A stretch of DNA of 64,000 nt, from positions 1 through 64,000 of the forward strand of contig NZ_LSZQ01000028.1 in the NCBI RefSeq assembly GCF_001580015.1, in the 5' to 3' direction. A program made the position numbers and the translations under genes. Positions 8,845 through 18,230 of this stretch are shown here, one piece after another. Origin of the DNA: Cephaloticoccus primus (GTDB lineage: Bacteria > Verrucomicrobiota > Verrucomicrobiia > Opitutales > Opitutaceae). The first letter of the stretch is position 1, and each line of letters begins with the position of its first letter. The notes under the pieces are model-generated. The model did not search any database. It worked only from the letters and a program-made list of their open reading frames with translations, and was not told the origin of the DNA.

Positions 8845-8975
8845 GCTTCATGGGAGGCGAGTTGCTTCGCGACTGGGGGAGTTCATGTAAATTTGGGAAT
8901 CGTGCTTCGTCGCTTAGCGACGAGGCCGATTCCCAAATTGAATGGCACGTGGCGCCCCGCCACCGCCCCGCGGGG
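8845..8975 (-). repeat. Type I palindromic element, copy 3 (partial)
   Basis: Partial element lying between convergent genes. It holds an imperfect hairpin with arms GTTGC and GCGAC near 8861-8873, the first long palindrome in the GGGAATCG version at 8889-8939 with an inner GCTTCGTCGC stem, and the GCACGTGGCGCCCCGCCACC end palindrome. The longest palindrome is absent. A Type II element follows immediately. Confidence 0.75.
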
Positions 8976-8980
8976 TCAGG

Positions 8981-9030
8981 GGAGTCTTCGACCCGTTCAC
9001 TTTGCGGCGCACTCGTTGGTGCGCCGTCGG
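8981..9030 (+). repeat. Type II two-hairpin element
   Basis: The small hairpin remnant GAGTCTTCGAC is followed by an A/T-rich spacer and a perfect 7-bp hairpin at 9006-9025 with arms GGCGCAC and GTGCGCC around the loop TCGTTG. The same arms and loop occur inverted at 28371-28390. It lies between the PIN gene and the convergent gene at 9065. Confidence 0.8.
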
Positions 9031-9064
9031 CTTCGACTCTTCTTTTGGGCGAGCCGCGGCTGGA

Positions 9065-9862
9065 TCAGCTTACCTGGTTGCGCGCGAGGGCGAAGTCGAC
9101 CCACACGGGGCGGTGGTCGCTCAGGTAGCTGGGGACGATTTCGCAGCGGACTTCGGCACAGCCCGGCGGCAGGAAGATGAAGTCGAGGCCGCGGCTAGGC
9201 AGTGCGGAGGGGAAGGTGAAGCCGCCTTGCGGGTGCAGCGAGTAGTGGCCGTGCAGCGAAAAATAGCGTAGGAGCTGGGCTGTGGCATCGGGCAGGTGCG
9301 CGGCGTTGTTCAAGTCGCCGCACACGATTGGCAGCAGCGCCCACTGCGCGCCGCAGTCGAAGTGCTTGGCCGCCACGTAGTCCATGACCTGCTCGATCTG
9401 GCGGAAGCGCCGCACGCGCGAGCGGTAGTGCAGGTGCATATTGAGCAGCGGTAGCCGCCCTCCCCCGCCGCAGTCGAACTCCGCGTACAGGAAGCCTTTT
9501 TCGCCGACACGGCGCGTGCCAAAGGCCCGGCTCTCCCAGTCCAGAACCGGCAGTTTGGAGAGAAAGGCATTTCCGTAGCTCAGGTTGAGGAGGCCCTCGC
9601 GGTGGTTGTTGATGCCGAAGACGGCATGCGGGTAGCCGGTGTGCATCCGCAGGTATTCGAGCTGGTCAAAGTTTCCCGCCCAGCGCGAATGCTGGTCGAT
9701 CTCTTGCAGCGCCACGATGTCGGGTGAGAGCTTGAGGATCAGCCGCGCGATCCGGCGGAGGTTTGTGCGCAGCTTGCGGCGCAGCGTCAGCCCCTGGATG
9801 GGCGCCAGCCCGCGACCGTGGGCGATATTAAAGGTGAGGATCCGCAAGCGTTGCTGCTGCAT
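9065..9862 (-). CDS. Endonuclease/exonuclease/phosphatase family protein
   Basis: EEP-superfamily metal-dependent phosphodiesterase or phosphatase. Conserved signatures: LRILTFNIAHGRG (metal-binding Asn), SPDIVALQEIDQ (catalytic Glu), LLNMHLHYRSR, VCGDLNNAA (Asp/Asn), and the terminal YLSDHRPVWVDF with the catalytic His. The ATG at 9862 gives 265 residues; the longer frame to 9991 adds only low-complexity residues. No signal peptide is seen, so it acts in the cytoplasm. The substrate cannot be told from sequence; sequence-related proteins include nucleases and lipid phosphodiesterases. Confidence 0.85.
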   Translation of the reverse strand: MQQQRLRILTFNIAHGRGLAPIQGLTLRRKLRTNLRRIARLILKLSPDIVALQEIDQHSRWAGNFDQLEYLRMHTGYPHAVFGINNHREGLLNLSYGNAFLSKLPVLDWESRAFGTRRVGEKGFLYAEFDCGGGGRLPLLNMHLHYRSRVRRFRQIEQVMDYVAAKHFDCGAQWALLPIVCGDLNNAAHLPDATAQLLRYFSLHGHYSLHPQGGFTFPSALPSRGLDFIFLPPGCAEVRCEIVPSYLSDHRPVWVDFALARNQVS

Positions 9863-10053
9863 GCCGCGCGCAGATCTAGCGCGGGCGCCCCGAGCGCGGC
9901 GATCCCAATCAGCCGCCCGCTGCTGCGCAGCGCAAAACCGCCCGACCGGGCGACAGCACGCAAGGCCGCCCCTCGTCCGCCCCGCGTACAAGTTCCGAAA
10001 CCAAGAGTTGACAGGTCGCGAAGTGCTCGCGAGCGTCCGCGCCTCTTTTTTGC

Positions 10054-10131
10054 GGCGGCCATAGCTCAGTTGGTTAGAGCACTTGATTGTGATTCAAGGG
10101 GTCGCGGGTTCGAGTCCCGTTGGCCGCCCCA
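10054..10131 (+). tRNA. tRNA-His (GTG)
   Basis: Cloverleaf with acceptor GCGGCCA paired to TGGCCGC, an encoded extra G at -1 (10054) facing C73 (10128) as required for histidine identity, D-arm GCTCAGTTGGTTAGAGC, anticodon stem CTTGA/TCAAG with loop TTGTGAT (anticodon GTG), T-arm with GGTTCGAGTCC, and an encoded 3' CCA at 10129-10131. Confidence 0.97.
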
Positions 10132-10217
10132 CCCCCGAGCTGCCCTCCTTCGCGAGGGCCGTTTTTTTGCGGGAGACGAGACCAGAACACACGCACACTT
10201 TACGCACGCACAGCCCC

Positions 10218-11036
10218 ATGCAGTTCCTGTTTTTGCTAAAAAAAGTGGTCACCTACTTCCTGCTCCCGCTGCAACTTAGCCTCTTGCTCATGCTCCTGGG
10301 CGGCGCGCTGTGCAGCCTGACCAGGCGCAAAGGTTTTGGGACATTGGGGAAAATCAGCCTCAGCGCGGGGATCCTCCTGCTGCTCGTCCTCAGCCACAAG
10401 CAAGTCGGCATTGCGCTGCTCCAGCCGCTGGAAACCCGCTACGCCGCGATCCCCGAGCTCGCCCCCGGCGAGCCGCTCCCGGCCGCGCTGGCCGAGTGCC
10501 GCGCCATCGTTGTCTTCGCGGGCGGCGTTTCCAATACGCCCTGGCTGCCCGCCACGTCGCGGCTCAGCGAGGTGGGGCTGGCGCGGCTCGTCGAAGGCGT
10601 GCGACTCGCGCGCCTGCTACCCGATGCGCTACTCATCTTGACCGGCCCGGCCTACGAACAGGACGCACCGGAGAGCGAGACGGCCGCGGCCGCCCTCGCC
10701 CGCGCCGCCGAGTCTCTCGGCATCGCCCCCGAGCGGATGCGGCTGATCACTGCGGCGCGCGACACCGAGGGCGAGGTCGCCGCACTGCACGCACTCTATG
10801 GCGATATGCCACTGGCACTCGTAAGCTCCGCCTCGCACATGCCGCGTATCATGGGCTACGCGCAAAAGGCCGGACTGCACGCCCTCGCCTGCCCCGCCGG
10901 TTACAAGATCCGCCCCAACGCCAAATTCCGCTGGCACGAGTGGACCGCCGACATCAGCGGACTGGGCAACAGCACGGGCGGCATCTACGAACGGCTGGGC
11001 ACCCTCTGGGCGCGGCTGCGCGGGCGCACTGACTGA
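10218..11036 (+). CDS. ElyC/SanA/YdcF family (DUF218) membrane protein
   Basis: DUF218 protein with two N-terminal membrane helices (residues ~1-35 and ~45-62), matching the layout of E. coli ElyC, an envelope factor linked to peptidoglycan and O-antigen or ECA precursor use. The cytoplasm-external domain shows AIVVFAGGV, LLILTGPAYEQ, DTEGEVAAL and ALVSSASHMPR, the usual DUF218 strand and loop motifs. The ATG at 10218 is chosen because it begins the first hydrophobic helix; upstream sequence is the tRNA. Length 272 is close to ElyC (about 260). A Type I repeat begins 4 bp after its stop. Confidence 0.8.
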   Translation: MQFLFLLKKVVTYFLLPLQLSLLLMLLGGALCSLTRRKGFGTLGKISLSAGILLLLVLSHKQVGIALLQPLETRYAAIPELAPGEPLPAALAECRAIVVFAGGVSNTPWLPATSRLSEVGLARLVEGVRLARLLPDALLILTGPAYEQDAPESETAAAALARAAESLGIAPERMRLITAARDTEGEVAALHALYGDMPLALVSSASHMPRIMGYAQKAGLHALACPAGYKIRPNAKFRWHEWTADISGLGNSTGGIYERLGTLWARLRGRTD

Positions 11037-11040
11037 CGCA

Positions 11041-11373
11041 CCACTGCGCGTGGGGGCCCTTAAGGCTGCCCTACGCGGGCCGCGGTGGCGGGGCGCCACG
11101 TGCCATTGAATTTGGGAATCGGCCCCGCCGCTGTGCGGCGGAACACGATTCCCAAATTAGCCTCCCTGTCGCTTCGCGACAGGAGAAGGAGCCTGAATCG
11201 CGGATGAAGCGGGAACCCATTGGGGCGCGGCGAAAAAGTTAAAGGGTTAAATCTCCGACCCGACCGGAGGTCGGGTATCCTCTTACTGTGCGGCTTGTTT
11301 GTCGGGCCTTCTGCCCGACAAACAAGCCGCACAGTAAATGGGTGCAGGCACCGCCTGTCGCCGCCCGCGTAGA
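11041..11373 (+). repeat. Type I palindromic element, copy 4
   Basis: Full copy. The left terminus CCACTGCGCGTGG is at 11041-11053, followed by about 25 extra bp also found at the outer end of copy 1. Then come the GTGGCGGGGCGCCAC palindrome, the first long palindrome in the GGGAATCG version, the TTC-loop hairpin with arm CCTGTCGC at 11165-11183, a GGATGAAGCGGGAACCCATT module, a CCCGACC-GGA-GGTCGGG hairpin near 11259, and the longest palindrome at 11285-11335 starting ACTGTGCGGCTTG. The right end GCAGGCACCGCCTG... CCCGCGTAG lies near 11343-11373. Confidence 0.85.
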
Positions 11374-11469
11374 GCCTCGCCTCCCACTCTCCGCACACCG
11401 CGTGTAGTGGCGGGAAAAATCAGACTCGCCGCACTTCCCGTTATCCCTCCAACTCTGCGGCCCAAGCAC

Positions 11470-12111
11470 ATGTTTTCGCTCAAAAAACTCTTCGGCAAAG
11501 ACGACAAGTTTTACGACCTGCTAGAGGCGGGGGCAGACGAGGCCAAGGCCAGCGTCTCGCTGCTGGAAGGCTACCTCGAACAGCTCTACAAGACGGGCAA
11601 GGCGCCCGAAAATCTGGACGAGTTCATGCAGAGCCGGCGCGCCGAAAAGCGCATCCGCAACCTCGTCCTGGAGGAGCTCAGCCGCACCTTCGTGACACCG
11701 CTGGAGCGCGAAGACATCGAGGCGCTCTCGGTCGCCCTGTACCGCATCCCCAAGTCGGTCGAAAAAATGGTCGAGCGGCTCTCGATCTACCCGGGCCGCG
11801 TGCCGCACAGCGCATTCCAGCGCCAGTCCGAGCTGCTCAAGCTCGCCGTCGAAGCCGTCGTCGTGATGGTGCGCCAACTGCGCAGCGGCACGAATCTGGA
11901 GAAAATCCGCCCCGCGACCGACCGGCTCCACTACGCCGAAGGCGAGGCCGACCGCGTCATGTTTGACCTGCTGAAAGAGCTCTACCGCGGGCCCTACGAT
12001 GCGAAGGAGCTCGTCATCTTGCAGGAGATTTACGAGCTCGCCGAGCAGTCGGTCGACTCCTGCCGCAACGCCGGAAACATCGTTGTGCAGATCGTCCTCA
12101 AGCACTCGTGA
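11470..12111 (+). CDS. DUF47 (PhoU-like) partner of the Pit transporter
   Basis: DUF47 family, a PhoU-related all-helical protein typically encoded next to Pit transporters and thought to modulate them. The start MFSLKKLFGKDDKFYDLLEA at 11470 is typical of the family, and PhoU-like features follow: helical repeats, LEREDIEALSVAL, and the EGEADRVMFDLLKELY segment. Its 213 residues are the usual length. It lies 149 bp upstream of the pit gene, which supports a functional pair. The region between them holds no gene. The open frame extends upstream to 11338, but that part lies in a Type I repeat. Confidence 0.88.
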   Translation: MFSLKKLFGKDDKFYDLLEAGADEAKASVSLLEGYLEQLYKTGKAPENLDEFMQSRRAEKRIRNLVLEELSRTFVTPLEREDIEALSVALYRIPKSVEKMVERLSIYPGRVPHSAFQRQSELLKLAVEAVVVMVRQLRSGTNLEKIRPATDRLHYAEGEADRVMFDLLKELYRGPYDAKELVILQEIYELAEQSVDSCRNAGNIVVQIVLKHS

Positions 12112-12260
12112 TGACGCCCGAGGTCCGCCCGCCCGATGCGCCGCGCATCCCCCCGCTGCCCGCCCGAAAACGCCACGCGAATGCTGCCTTGCTGCTGCTG
12201 CCTCTCCTCCCTCTGCCCACTCGTGCGCCACAGCGCGCCTAACCTCTGGCCCATTTTTCC

Positions 12261-13313
12261 ATGACGCTGTTCGTGCTCGTTTTGCTGGCCGCGCTCATCT
12301 TCGAATACATCAACGGCTTTCACGATACGGCGAACTCCATCGCCACCGTCGTGTCGACCAAGGTCCTCACGCCGCGCCAGGCCGTCGTCTGGGCCGCCTT
12401 CTGGAATCTGGTCGGCGCACTGATGGGGACAGCCGTTGCGACCACGATTGGCCGCGGCCTGGTCGATACCAACGTCATCGACATGAGCACGGTGCTGAGC
12501 GCGCTGCTCGCCGCCATCGTGTGGAACCTCTTCACCTGGTGGCTCGGGCTGCCCTCCAGCTCCAGCCACGCGCTCGTCGGCGGGCTCTGTGGCGCGGCGC
12601 TCACTGCGTCCGATGGCAATTGGAACGTCCTGCACTGGCACATCATCGCCGAAGACGGCAGCCACGGCGGCCTGTGGCCCAAGATCGTGCTGCCGATGGT
12701 CACCTCGCCGTTTTGCGGGTTCCTGCTCGGCGCCGGGCTCATGTACCTGCTCCTCGCCCTGCTGAAAAAACTCAGGCCGCGACTCATCGGCCTGATCTTT
12801 GGCAAGGCGCAGCTCGTCAGCGCGGGCTTCATGGGCTACAGCCACGGCTCAAACGACGCGCAAAAAACGATGGGCATCATCACGCTCGCGCTCTTCACCG
12901 GCACACAGGCCGGTATCTTTGAAGGGCTGCCCGCGTGGGCCTCATTTCTGGAAACGCCCGAATTTACCGTTCACCGCTGGGTGATGATCGTCTGCGCGCT
13001 CACGATGGCCGCGGGCACTGCGGCGGGCGGCTGGCGCATCATCCGCACGATGGGGCACAAGATGGTAAAGCTCCAGACCATCCACGGCTTCGCTGCCGAG
13101 ACCACTGCCGCGCTCGTGATTCACGGCGCCTCCACGCTCGGCATTCCCATTTCGACGACCCACGTCATCACCACCTCGATTATGGGTGTCGGCAGCTCGA
13201 AACGCTTCAGCGCGGTGAAGTGGGGCCTCGTCGAGCGCATCGTCTGGGCCTGGGTGCTCACCCTGCCAATCACCGGCCTGCTCGGCTACGGCATCGAGAA
13301 ACTGCTGAAATAA
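12261..13313 (+). CDS. pit: Pit-type inorganic phosphate transporter
   Basis: PiT-family (low-affinity, metal-phosphate/H+) inorganic phosphate permease of the inner membrane. Both duplicated family signatures are present: NGFHDTANSIATVVSTK near the N-terminus and GYSHGSNDAQKTMGII in the second half. About ten hydrophobic segments can be counted. Length 350 fits the shorter, non-enterobacterial Pit proteins. It follows the DUF47 gene and complements the high-affinity Pst system encoded 3 kb away. Another substrate such as sulfate cannot be excluded from sequence, but the DUF47 partner favours phosphate. Confidence 0.92.
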   Translation: MTLFVLVLLAALIFEYINGFHDTANSIATVVSTKVLTPRQAVVWAAFWNLVGALMGTAVATTIGRGLVDTNVIDMSTVLSALLAAIVWNLFTWWLGLPSSSSHALVGGLCGAALTASDGNWNVLHWHIIAEDGSHGGLWPKIVLPMVTSPFCGFLLGAGLMYLLLALLKKLRPRLIGLIFGKAQLVSAGFMGYSHGSNDAQKTMGIITLALFTGTQAGIFEGLPAWASFLETPEFTVHRWVMIVCALTMAAGTAAGGWRIIRTMGHKMVKLQTIHGFAAETTAALVIHGASTLGIPISTTHVITTSIMGVGSSKRFSAVKWGLVERIVWAWVLTLPITGLLGYGIEKLLK

Positions 13314-13412
13314 GGGGACGGTCGAAGGCCGCCCCCTGCCGCTCACGCTCGCTCAAGGGGAGCGAGCCGCCCCGCGCACTCATCGGGAAGCGGGGCGGCT
13401 GGAAGAGAGAGC

Positions 13413-15758
13413 TTAGAAACCATAGGTCATGGTGAAGCGCACGTTGCGCCCGGGAAATGGGCTCACACCAAACCTGCCATTGGGCTGCCAAAGCGTTTTC
13501 TTGTCGGTGAGGTTATCCACGTTGAGCTGGAAGCGCAGGGAGCGGTAATCGTAGCTCGCCCCTACGTTGTAGATCGTACGTTCCGGCATGTAGAAGCTGG
13601 TCTGCGTTACGATGCCACGCGGGGTAACATCTACGGCGGGGTTTTCCCCGGGGTGCTTTCCCACATGATTAAATCCGGCAAATAGATTCAGCCCCTTCGC
13701 AGGCCCGCTCAGAAAACTGTATTTGAGCAGACCATTGAGTATTTCATCTGAAATATTCCTCCGCTGCCGCCCGTAACCATCGCGCAGTTTCATATCCGTG
13801 TAGCTGGCGATTACGGTGAGGCTCGGAGTAAGGCCACCTACGACATCGAGCTCGAAGCCCTCGTTGGTAAAATCCGAAAAGACGAACTGTGGCCGATCAG
13901 GATCAAAGCCCGTCTCGGGAGCCGTGTTTATGATCGGATAGTTATTCTGCGAGAGATCGAACCAGGAGGCCGTAATCGATAGCCGCCGCTCAAACCACTC
14001 GAGCTTTACCCCGACCTCATCCTGCTCGCCTTTCTGGAAACGCACGTCGCCGCCAAAGAGCGTACCGTCGGCGTTGGTCGAGTGGCTGTAATAAACCGAG
14101 GCATACGGCGTGACTTTAAACAGTGCAGCGTAAAAGGGGCTGTCCGCATCTCCCTTCAGGCGAGTTGTGCTCCCTCCGAGATGATTTCTGGTGAAGTAAT
14201 CGAGCCAGAGACGGGAAATGCCGCCGTTGATCAGTAACCGCTCCCCGAGGAAGCCGAGCTGCGCGTAAGCGTAAGCCCAGGTTTTTGTATTGTGCTGGGA
14301 AAGCTCAAGGGACGGTGAAAAGTCCGCGGAGACAGGCCGTGCGGGCATGGTATCGGGATCCGCCAGGACAAGAGTCCCCGACCAACCAAACGCCGTGCGG
14401 CGGCGGGTTTCGCTGGTTGCCCGCGAGTGAGAGCCGCCAGCAACCGTTTTAATCGTGACCAGCGCATCGGAGCCTGCCCCACCGATTTCAAAGTTCCCGG
14501 CAAAGTCCGCCTGGTAGTGGGTTTCATTGTTGTAGTCGTTCAGAAGGCTGGGCTGAAAAGCGATACTGATGCCGGAAGGGTCGACCTGAGGGGACGAGGT
14601 CGAGACGTAGGGATTTGTCGCCTCATCGTAGTCGAGCGTATCATCAAGGAGCCCCCAGGTATGGTTCGGTGTATAACGCCCCGTCATCGGGTTGTAACGG
14701 CTGGCCTGGTCTGGGCTTCCAGTGATCGAGCTGCCTTCCTCAAAAACAATTGAGTGTGAATAGTGGCGCAGCGCAGCCAGCCGCATGCTGATTTGATCGG
14801 TAAGCGAGGTAGTAAACTCCAAAGTGGCTCGACGAACCTTGTTATCGCGCAAAATCCAATCCGGTTTCGTATTGGATTCGTCGTAACCAAAGCCGGGGAC
14901 AATCGAGTCCAGCGAGGCGGTCCCGCCGTCGCTCACCTCCGGGCCGACATGCAAAGTAGCAGGACTTACTGCCGCTCCCCTGGCTTCCCAGTTAATCAGG
15001 AAGCCTTTCAGCTTGAGCTGGGTAGTCGGCGAGATGGCCCAGACGACCTGCGGATTTACGTTTTTGTTGAGAATTTTGCCAGGTACGAAGGAGTGCGCAT
15101 CTTGGTATCCGGACGTGACGCGGTAGGCAAAACGGTCGGTACCCGGCAGGGGGCCAGTGCTATCAACACTGAGCCGGTTGCCCAACTCTTCGGCAAGTTC
15201 GAGCACGGCAACCTGGGAAGCCTCGAACTGTGGGGCCTTAGTTATAACATTCACTGAGCCTCCCGGGTTTCCCGTCGGGGCAAGAATGGCGTTGGGGCCC
15301 TTCACGATCTCAATCCGCTCAATAAGCGCGGGGTCCAGGTTGCTCTGAAAGGAGCCAATCGTCGCAAAGTTATCGATGGAACGGCCAGAGAGCTGGAAGC
15401 CACGGATCACCTGCCGGTCGGCAATACCGCTCGCGCCAGATAAATAACCGTGCCCCACACCCGAAATGTATTGGGTGGCATCGATCATGGAGACGGCGCC
15501 GATGTCCTTTATAAAGTCGCTGGTCACGACGTTGATCGTCGCCGGAGTATCGATGAGTGCCTGGCGAATCCGGGAGCCCGACATGGAGTCAACGGCCCGG
15601 TAGGCATTGGCACGCTCGGAGGAAATGTCGAAGACGGGCAAGCGGACGGGCTCTTCATCCGCGACGGCGGGATTGGGCGCGGTAGTCTGTGCGGTGGCCG
15701 TGCAAGTCACAGCCGCTAACAGGCCCGCAAAAAAGCGGCCGGTGTTTCGGGTTTTCAT
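13413..15758 (-). CDS. TonB-dependent siderophore-type receptor
   Basis: Outer-membrane TonB-dependent receptor, 781 residues. It has a signal peptide (GRFFAGLLAAVTCTATAQ), then a plug domain with the usual pattern (INVVTSDFIKDIGAVSMIDA, RGFQLSGRSIDNF, IERIEIVKGPNAIL, GGSVNVITKAP), then a long beta-barrel ending in TYGF with the C-terminal Phe required for barrel assembly. The plug motifs fit the siderophore-receptor branch, but the ligand is unknown. The start is the ATG at 15758. The gene is visibly lower in GC and less biased in codon use than its neighbours, which suggests recent acquisition. No Shine-Dalgarno sequence is present; the leader is a CCCCAA-like tract. Confidence 0.9.
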   Translation of the reverse strand: MKTRNTGRFFAGLLAAVTCTATAQTTAPNPAVADEEPVRLPVFDISSERANAYRAVDSMSGSRIRQALIDTPATINVVTSDFIKDIGAVSMIDATQYISGVGHGYLSGASGIADRQVIRGFQLSGRSIDNFATIGSFQSNLDPALIERIEIVKGPNAILAPTGNPGGSVNVITKAPQFEASQVAVLELAEELGNRLSVDSTGPLPGTDRFAYRVTSGYQDAHSFVPGKILNKNVNPQVVWAISPTTQLKLKGFLINWEARGAAVSPATLHVGPEVSDGGTASLDSIVPGFGYDESNTKPDWILRDNKVRRATLEFTTSLTDQISMRLAALRHYSHSIVFEEGSSITGSPDQASRYNPMTGRYTPNHTWGLLDDTLDYDEATNPYVSTSSPQVDPSGISIAFQPSLLNDYNNETHYQADFAGNFEIGGAGSDALVTIKTVAGGSHSRATSETRRRTAFGWSGTLVLADPDTMPARPVSADFSPSLELSQHNTKTWAYAYAQLGFLGERLLINGGISRLWLDYFTRNHLGGSTTRLKGDADSPFYAALFKVTPYASVYYSHSTNADGTLFGGDVRFQKGEQDEVGVKLEWFERRLSITASWFDLSQNNYPIINTAPETGFDPDRPQFVFSDFTNEGFELDVVGGLTPSLTVIASYTDMKLRDGYGRQRRNISDEILNGLLKYSFLSGPAKGLNLFAGFNHVGKHPGENPAVDVTPRGIVTQTSFYMPERTIYNVGASYDYRSLRFQLNVDNLTDKKTLWQPNGRFGVSPFPGRNVRFTMTYGF

Positions 15759-16098
15759 AGGGTTTGGGGTGGGGTTGGGGTTGTGGGGTTTATTGGTACA
15801 GTAGCTCCCGTGTTTGATCACGAAGGCCCCCGTTCTCTCACCGCGTATCCCTCAAAAAACTGCTTTTGCAAACCGAACGTCAGGATCACCCCAAAATTCC
15901 TCAAGCTCCCCTCTATCCGATCCGCCAACCCAGCTAAATTACTCAACGCGGCCCCGGCGCGAGCAGGGCAGAATGAGCTACGTGCTCCCCCGTGTCGCGC
16001 AAGCGTGCGTAGCCTCGGCGCCCTGCCCCGTCACCAGAACCGCCGAAACAAATCCCTTCCCCGACATTGCCGAAGGCAATCAGGGGGCCAAACAGAAT
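15759..16098. other. Gene-free interval between TonB receptor and pstB
   Basis: I see no gene here. On the plus strand, 15759-15789 is a G-rich tract of units such as GGTTTGGGG and TGGGGTTGGGG directly upstream of the TonB receptor start. The rest is mixed-composition DNA with two short open frames lacking plausible starts or codon bias. It must hold the TonB receptor promoter, but I cannot place it. Confidence 0.4.
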
Positions 16099-16122
16099 GG
16101 CTGAGGTTCACCGACCTCAGCC
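16099..16122 (-). terminator. Hairpin at the end of pstB
   Basis: A 9-bp perfect inverted repeat, GGCTGAGGT at 16099-16107 and its complement at 16114-16122, straddles the pstB stop codon. The following leftward sequence (ATTCTGTTT) is only weakly U-rich. It probably ends the pst transcript or protects its 3' end. Confidence 0.5.
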
Positions 16123-17046
16123 GAAGTGGCCGTTGATGTAGGCGGCGGTTTGCGGGTCGGTCGGCTGCGTGAAGATTTGGCGGGTGGCACCGCTTTCGAC
16201 GAGGTGGCCCATGTAGAAGAAACAGGTCTGATCCGAGCAGCGCTGTGCCTGCTGCATCGAGTGCGTGACGATCACGATTGTGTAGCGGCGCTTCAGCTCG
16301 CCGATCAGCTCCTCAATTTTGGCGGTGGCGATCGGGTCGAGTGCCGCGCAGGGCTCATCCATCAGCAGGACTTGCGGCTCGACGGCGAGCGCGCGCGCGA
16401 TGCACAGCCGCTGTTGTTGACCGCCCGAGAGCGCGAGCCCCGAATCGCCCAGACGATCTTTCACCTCGTCCCAAAGTGCGGCCGAGCGCAGGGCCTGCTC
16501 CACCGCCGCATCGAGCACTGCGCGGCGGCGCTGGCCCTGAATCCGCAGTCCGTAGGCCACGTTTTCATAAATCGATTTGGGGAAGGGATTCGACTTTTGG
16601 AAAACCATGCCCACGCGCTTGCGCAGCAGGATCGGGTCAACCTCGGCCGCGTTGATGTCCGCTCCGTGGATGCGGATTTGCCCGCGCGTGAGCCGCGCCA
16701 CATCGACCAGATCGTTCATCCGGTTAAAGCAGCGCAGGAGCGTCGTTTTACCGCAACCGGAGGGGCCGATGAAGGCCGTCACCTGTCGCGCCGGAAGCGC
16801 GAGGTTGATATCGAAGAGCGCCTGCTTTGCGCCATAGGCGAAGTCGAGATGCTCCACCTCGATTGCGGTCGGCGCGTGCACCGGGGCCGTGCGCCCGGGG
16901 GCCACACGCAGCACCGGTGGCCGCTCAACAATGGCGCCCGCGCGGGTGCCTAGCGTCGGGTGCACCACCGCGCTGCGCATGAAGTGGGTCTCCAACAGCC
17001 GGTTCGCGAGCCCCCGGGAAGGAGTGAGGTTTTCTATGGTTACCAT
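16117..17046 (-). CDS. pstB: Phosphate ABC transporter ATPase PstB
   Basis: ATP-binding subunit that drives high-affinity phosphate import with PstSCA. Motifs: Walker [21 protein letters not shown] (the RMND continuation is typical of PstB), Q-loop [11 protein letters not shown], signature [15 protein letters not shown], Walker [14 protein letters not shown], switch His in VTHSMQQA. At 309 residues it is about 50 longer than E. coli PstB because of an N-terminal extension before VEHLDFAYG. The start overlaps the pstA stop by 7 nt, so translation is coupled. No phoU follows, unlike many pst operons. Confidence 0.95.
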   Translation of the reverse strand: MVTIENLTPSRGLANRLLETHFMRSAVVHPTLGTRAGAIVERPPVLRVAPGRTAPVHAPTAIEVEHLDFAYGAKQALFDINLALPARQVTAFIGPSGCGKTTLLRCFNRMNDLVDVARLTRGQIRIHGADINAAEVDPILLRKRVGMVFQKSNPFPKSIYENVAYGLRIQGQRRRAVLDAAVEQALRSAALWDEVKDRLGDSGLALSGGQQQRLCIARALAVEPQVLLMDEPCAALDPIATAKIEELIGELKRRYTIVIVTHSMQQAQRCSDQTCFFYMGHLVESGATRQIFTQPTDPQTAAYINGHFG

Positions 17047-18230
17047 GATGTTTTAAATCGGTTGCGCAGGAGCAGTGAGCTGAGCGCGAGCAGCCCCACG
17101 ACGCCCAGAAACACAAAGGCGGTGCCGTATTGCACGCGGCTGCTGTACTCGTTTTGCGGGATTTTTGTGGCGACCACGTAAATGTGGTAGGGCAGCGCCA
17201 TCACGCCCTGAAAAACGAAGTCGCTGATCCGCTCGACCTCCCAGGGCAGCTTGTCGCGCACCACATAGGCCGCGGTAAACATGATCGGCGCGGTCTCCCC
17301 GGCCACGCGCGCGATTCCCAAAATCGACGAGGTAAAAATCCCCGGCAGCGCGCAGGGCAGCACGGCGCGGCGGATCGTCTGCCAAGGCGTCGCGCCGAGT
17401 GCGAGCGAGCCTTCGCGCAGCCCGCGCGGCACTGCCTTTAGCGCCTCCTCGGCGGCAGTGATCACCACCGGCAGTACCATCACCGCCAGCGTGCACCAGC
17501 CCGCGAGCAGCGAGACATTCCAGCCAAAGAAATTCACAAAAAGCGCGAAGCCGAAGAGGCCGAAAACGATGGAGGGCACGCCTGCCAGATTGAGGATGCT
17601 CAGCCGGATCAGCCGCAGCGCGCGCCCTTCCCTCGCGTACTCGCTCAGAAAAATCGCCGCGCCTACGCCGAGCACGAGCGCGATTCCCATCGCTCCGGTG
17701 ACCAGTAGCACCGTGCCCACAATGCAAGGCCAGATCCCGCCCGCCGCATAAACATAGCTCTGCGAGCGCAGCGGTTCGGCGGGAGGAGCCGCCCGCCCCT
17801 TGCGCCCCTCCTCCTCCGCGGCGACGGCACGCGCACGCTCGCTCGCGGCAAAGGCGCGAAACTCGCGGTCGCCCATCTCGCGCGATTCGCCTGCGTATTC
17901 AAACACATGCAGCGACTCCGGTGCCTGCGTGAGAAACTCCACGTTCACAAAAGGCCACTCGGCGCGAAAAACCGTGCGCGAGCCCTTTAGCGCGATGTCG
18001 CCAAACACCGCCAGCCCACAGCACAGCACCACATAAGTCGCTGCGCGCAACAGCCCCACCGAGCTGCGCTCAAGCCAGCGCCGCGCTCGCGAAGCTGCGC
18101 CATCCGCAGTCGTCGAAAAGGGATTGGTCGCAGCCGCGCGCCGATTTTCGGAAACGCGCTCAACAGCAGCGCTGCCCCGCCCAAACGACTTTTCGCCGCC
18201 GCCCATCAGTTGTGCTTTCATCGTCATCAC
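17040..18230 (-). CDS. pstA: Phosphate ABC transporter permease PstA
   Basis: Inner-membrane permease of the Pst complex. The MetI-like domain is clear: [58 protein letters not shown], and the EAA-type loop [20 protein letters not shown]. Length 396 compares with about 296 in E. coli; the excess is a cytoplasmic N-terminus and a charged, probably periplasmic, segment between the first and second membrane helices (about residues 85-155). Its start overlaps the pstC stop in an ATGA arrangement. Confidence 0.93.
   Translation of the reverse strand: MMTMKAQLMGGGEKSFGRGSAAVERVSENRRAAATNPFSTTADGAASRARRWLERSSVGLLRAATYVVLCCGLAVFGDIALKGSRTVFRAEWPFVNVEFLTQAPESLHVFEYAGESREMGDREFRAFAASERARAVAAEEEGRKGRAAPPAEPLRSQSYVYAAGGIWPCIVGTVLLVTGAMGIALVLGVGAAIFLSEYAREGRALRLIRLSILNLAGVPSIVFGLFGFALFVNFFGWNVSLLAGWCTLAVMVLPVVITAAEEALKAVPRGLREGSLALGATPWQTIRRAVLPCALPGIFTSSILGIARVAGETAPIMFTAAYVVRDKLPWEVERISDFVFQGVMALPYHIYVVATKIPQNEYSSRVQYGTAFVFLGVVGLLALSSLLLRNRFKTSW

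Noticed and set aside
12112-12260. Short open frames between the DUF47 and pit genes
   Set aside because: Pro/Arg-rich shadow-type translation; a simple intergenic gap of 149 bp is the better reading.
15759-15789. Telomere-like G-rich repeat
   Set aside because: Only about 30 bp of imperfect units inside a chromosome; more likely a gene leader tract.
15814-16104. 96-codon open frame between the TonB receptor and pstB
   Set aside because: Low-complexity translation, no ribosome binding site and no codon bias typical of the genome.
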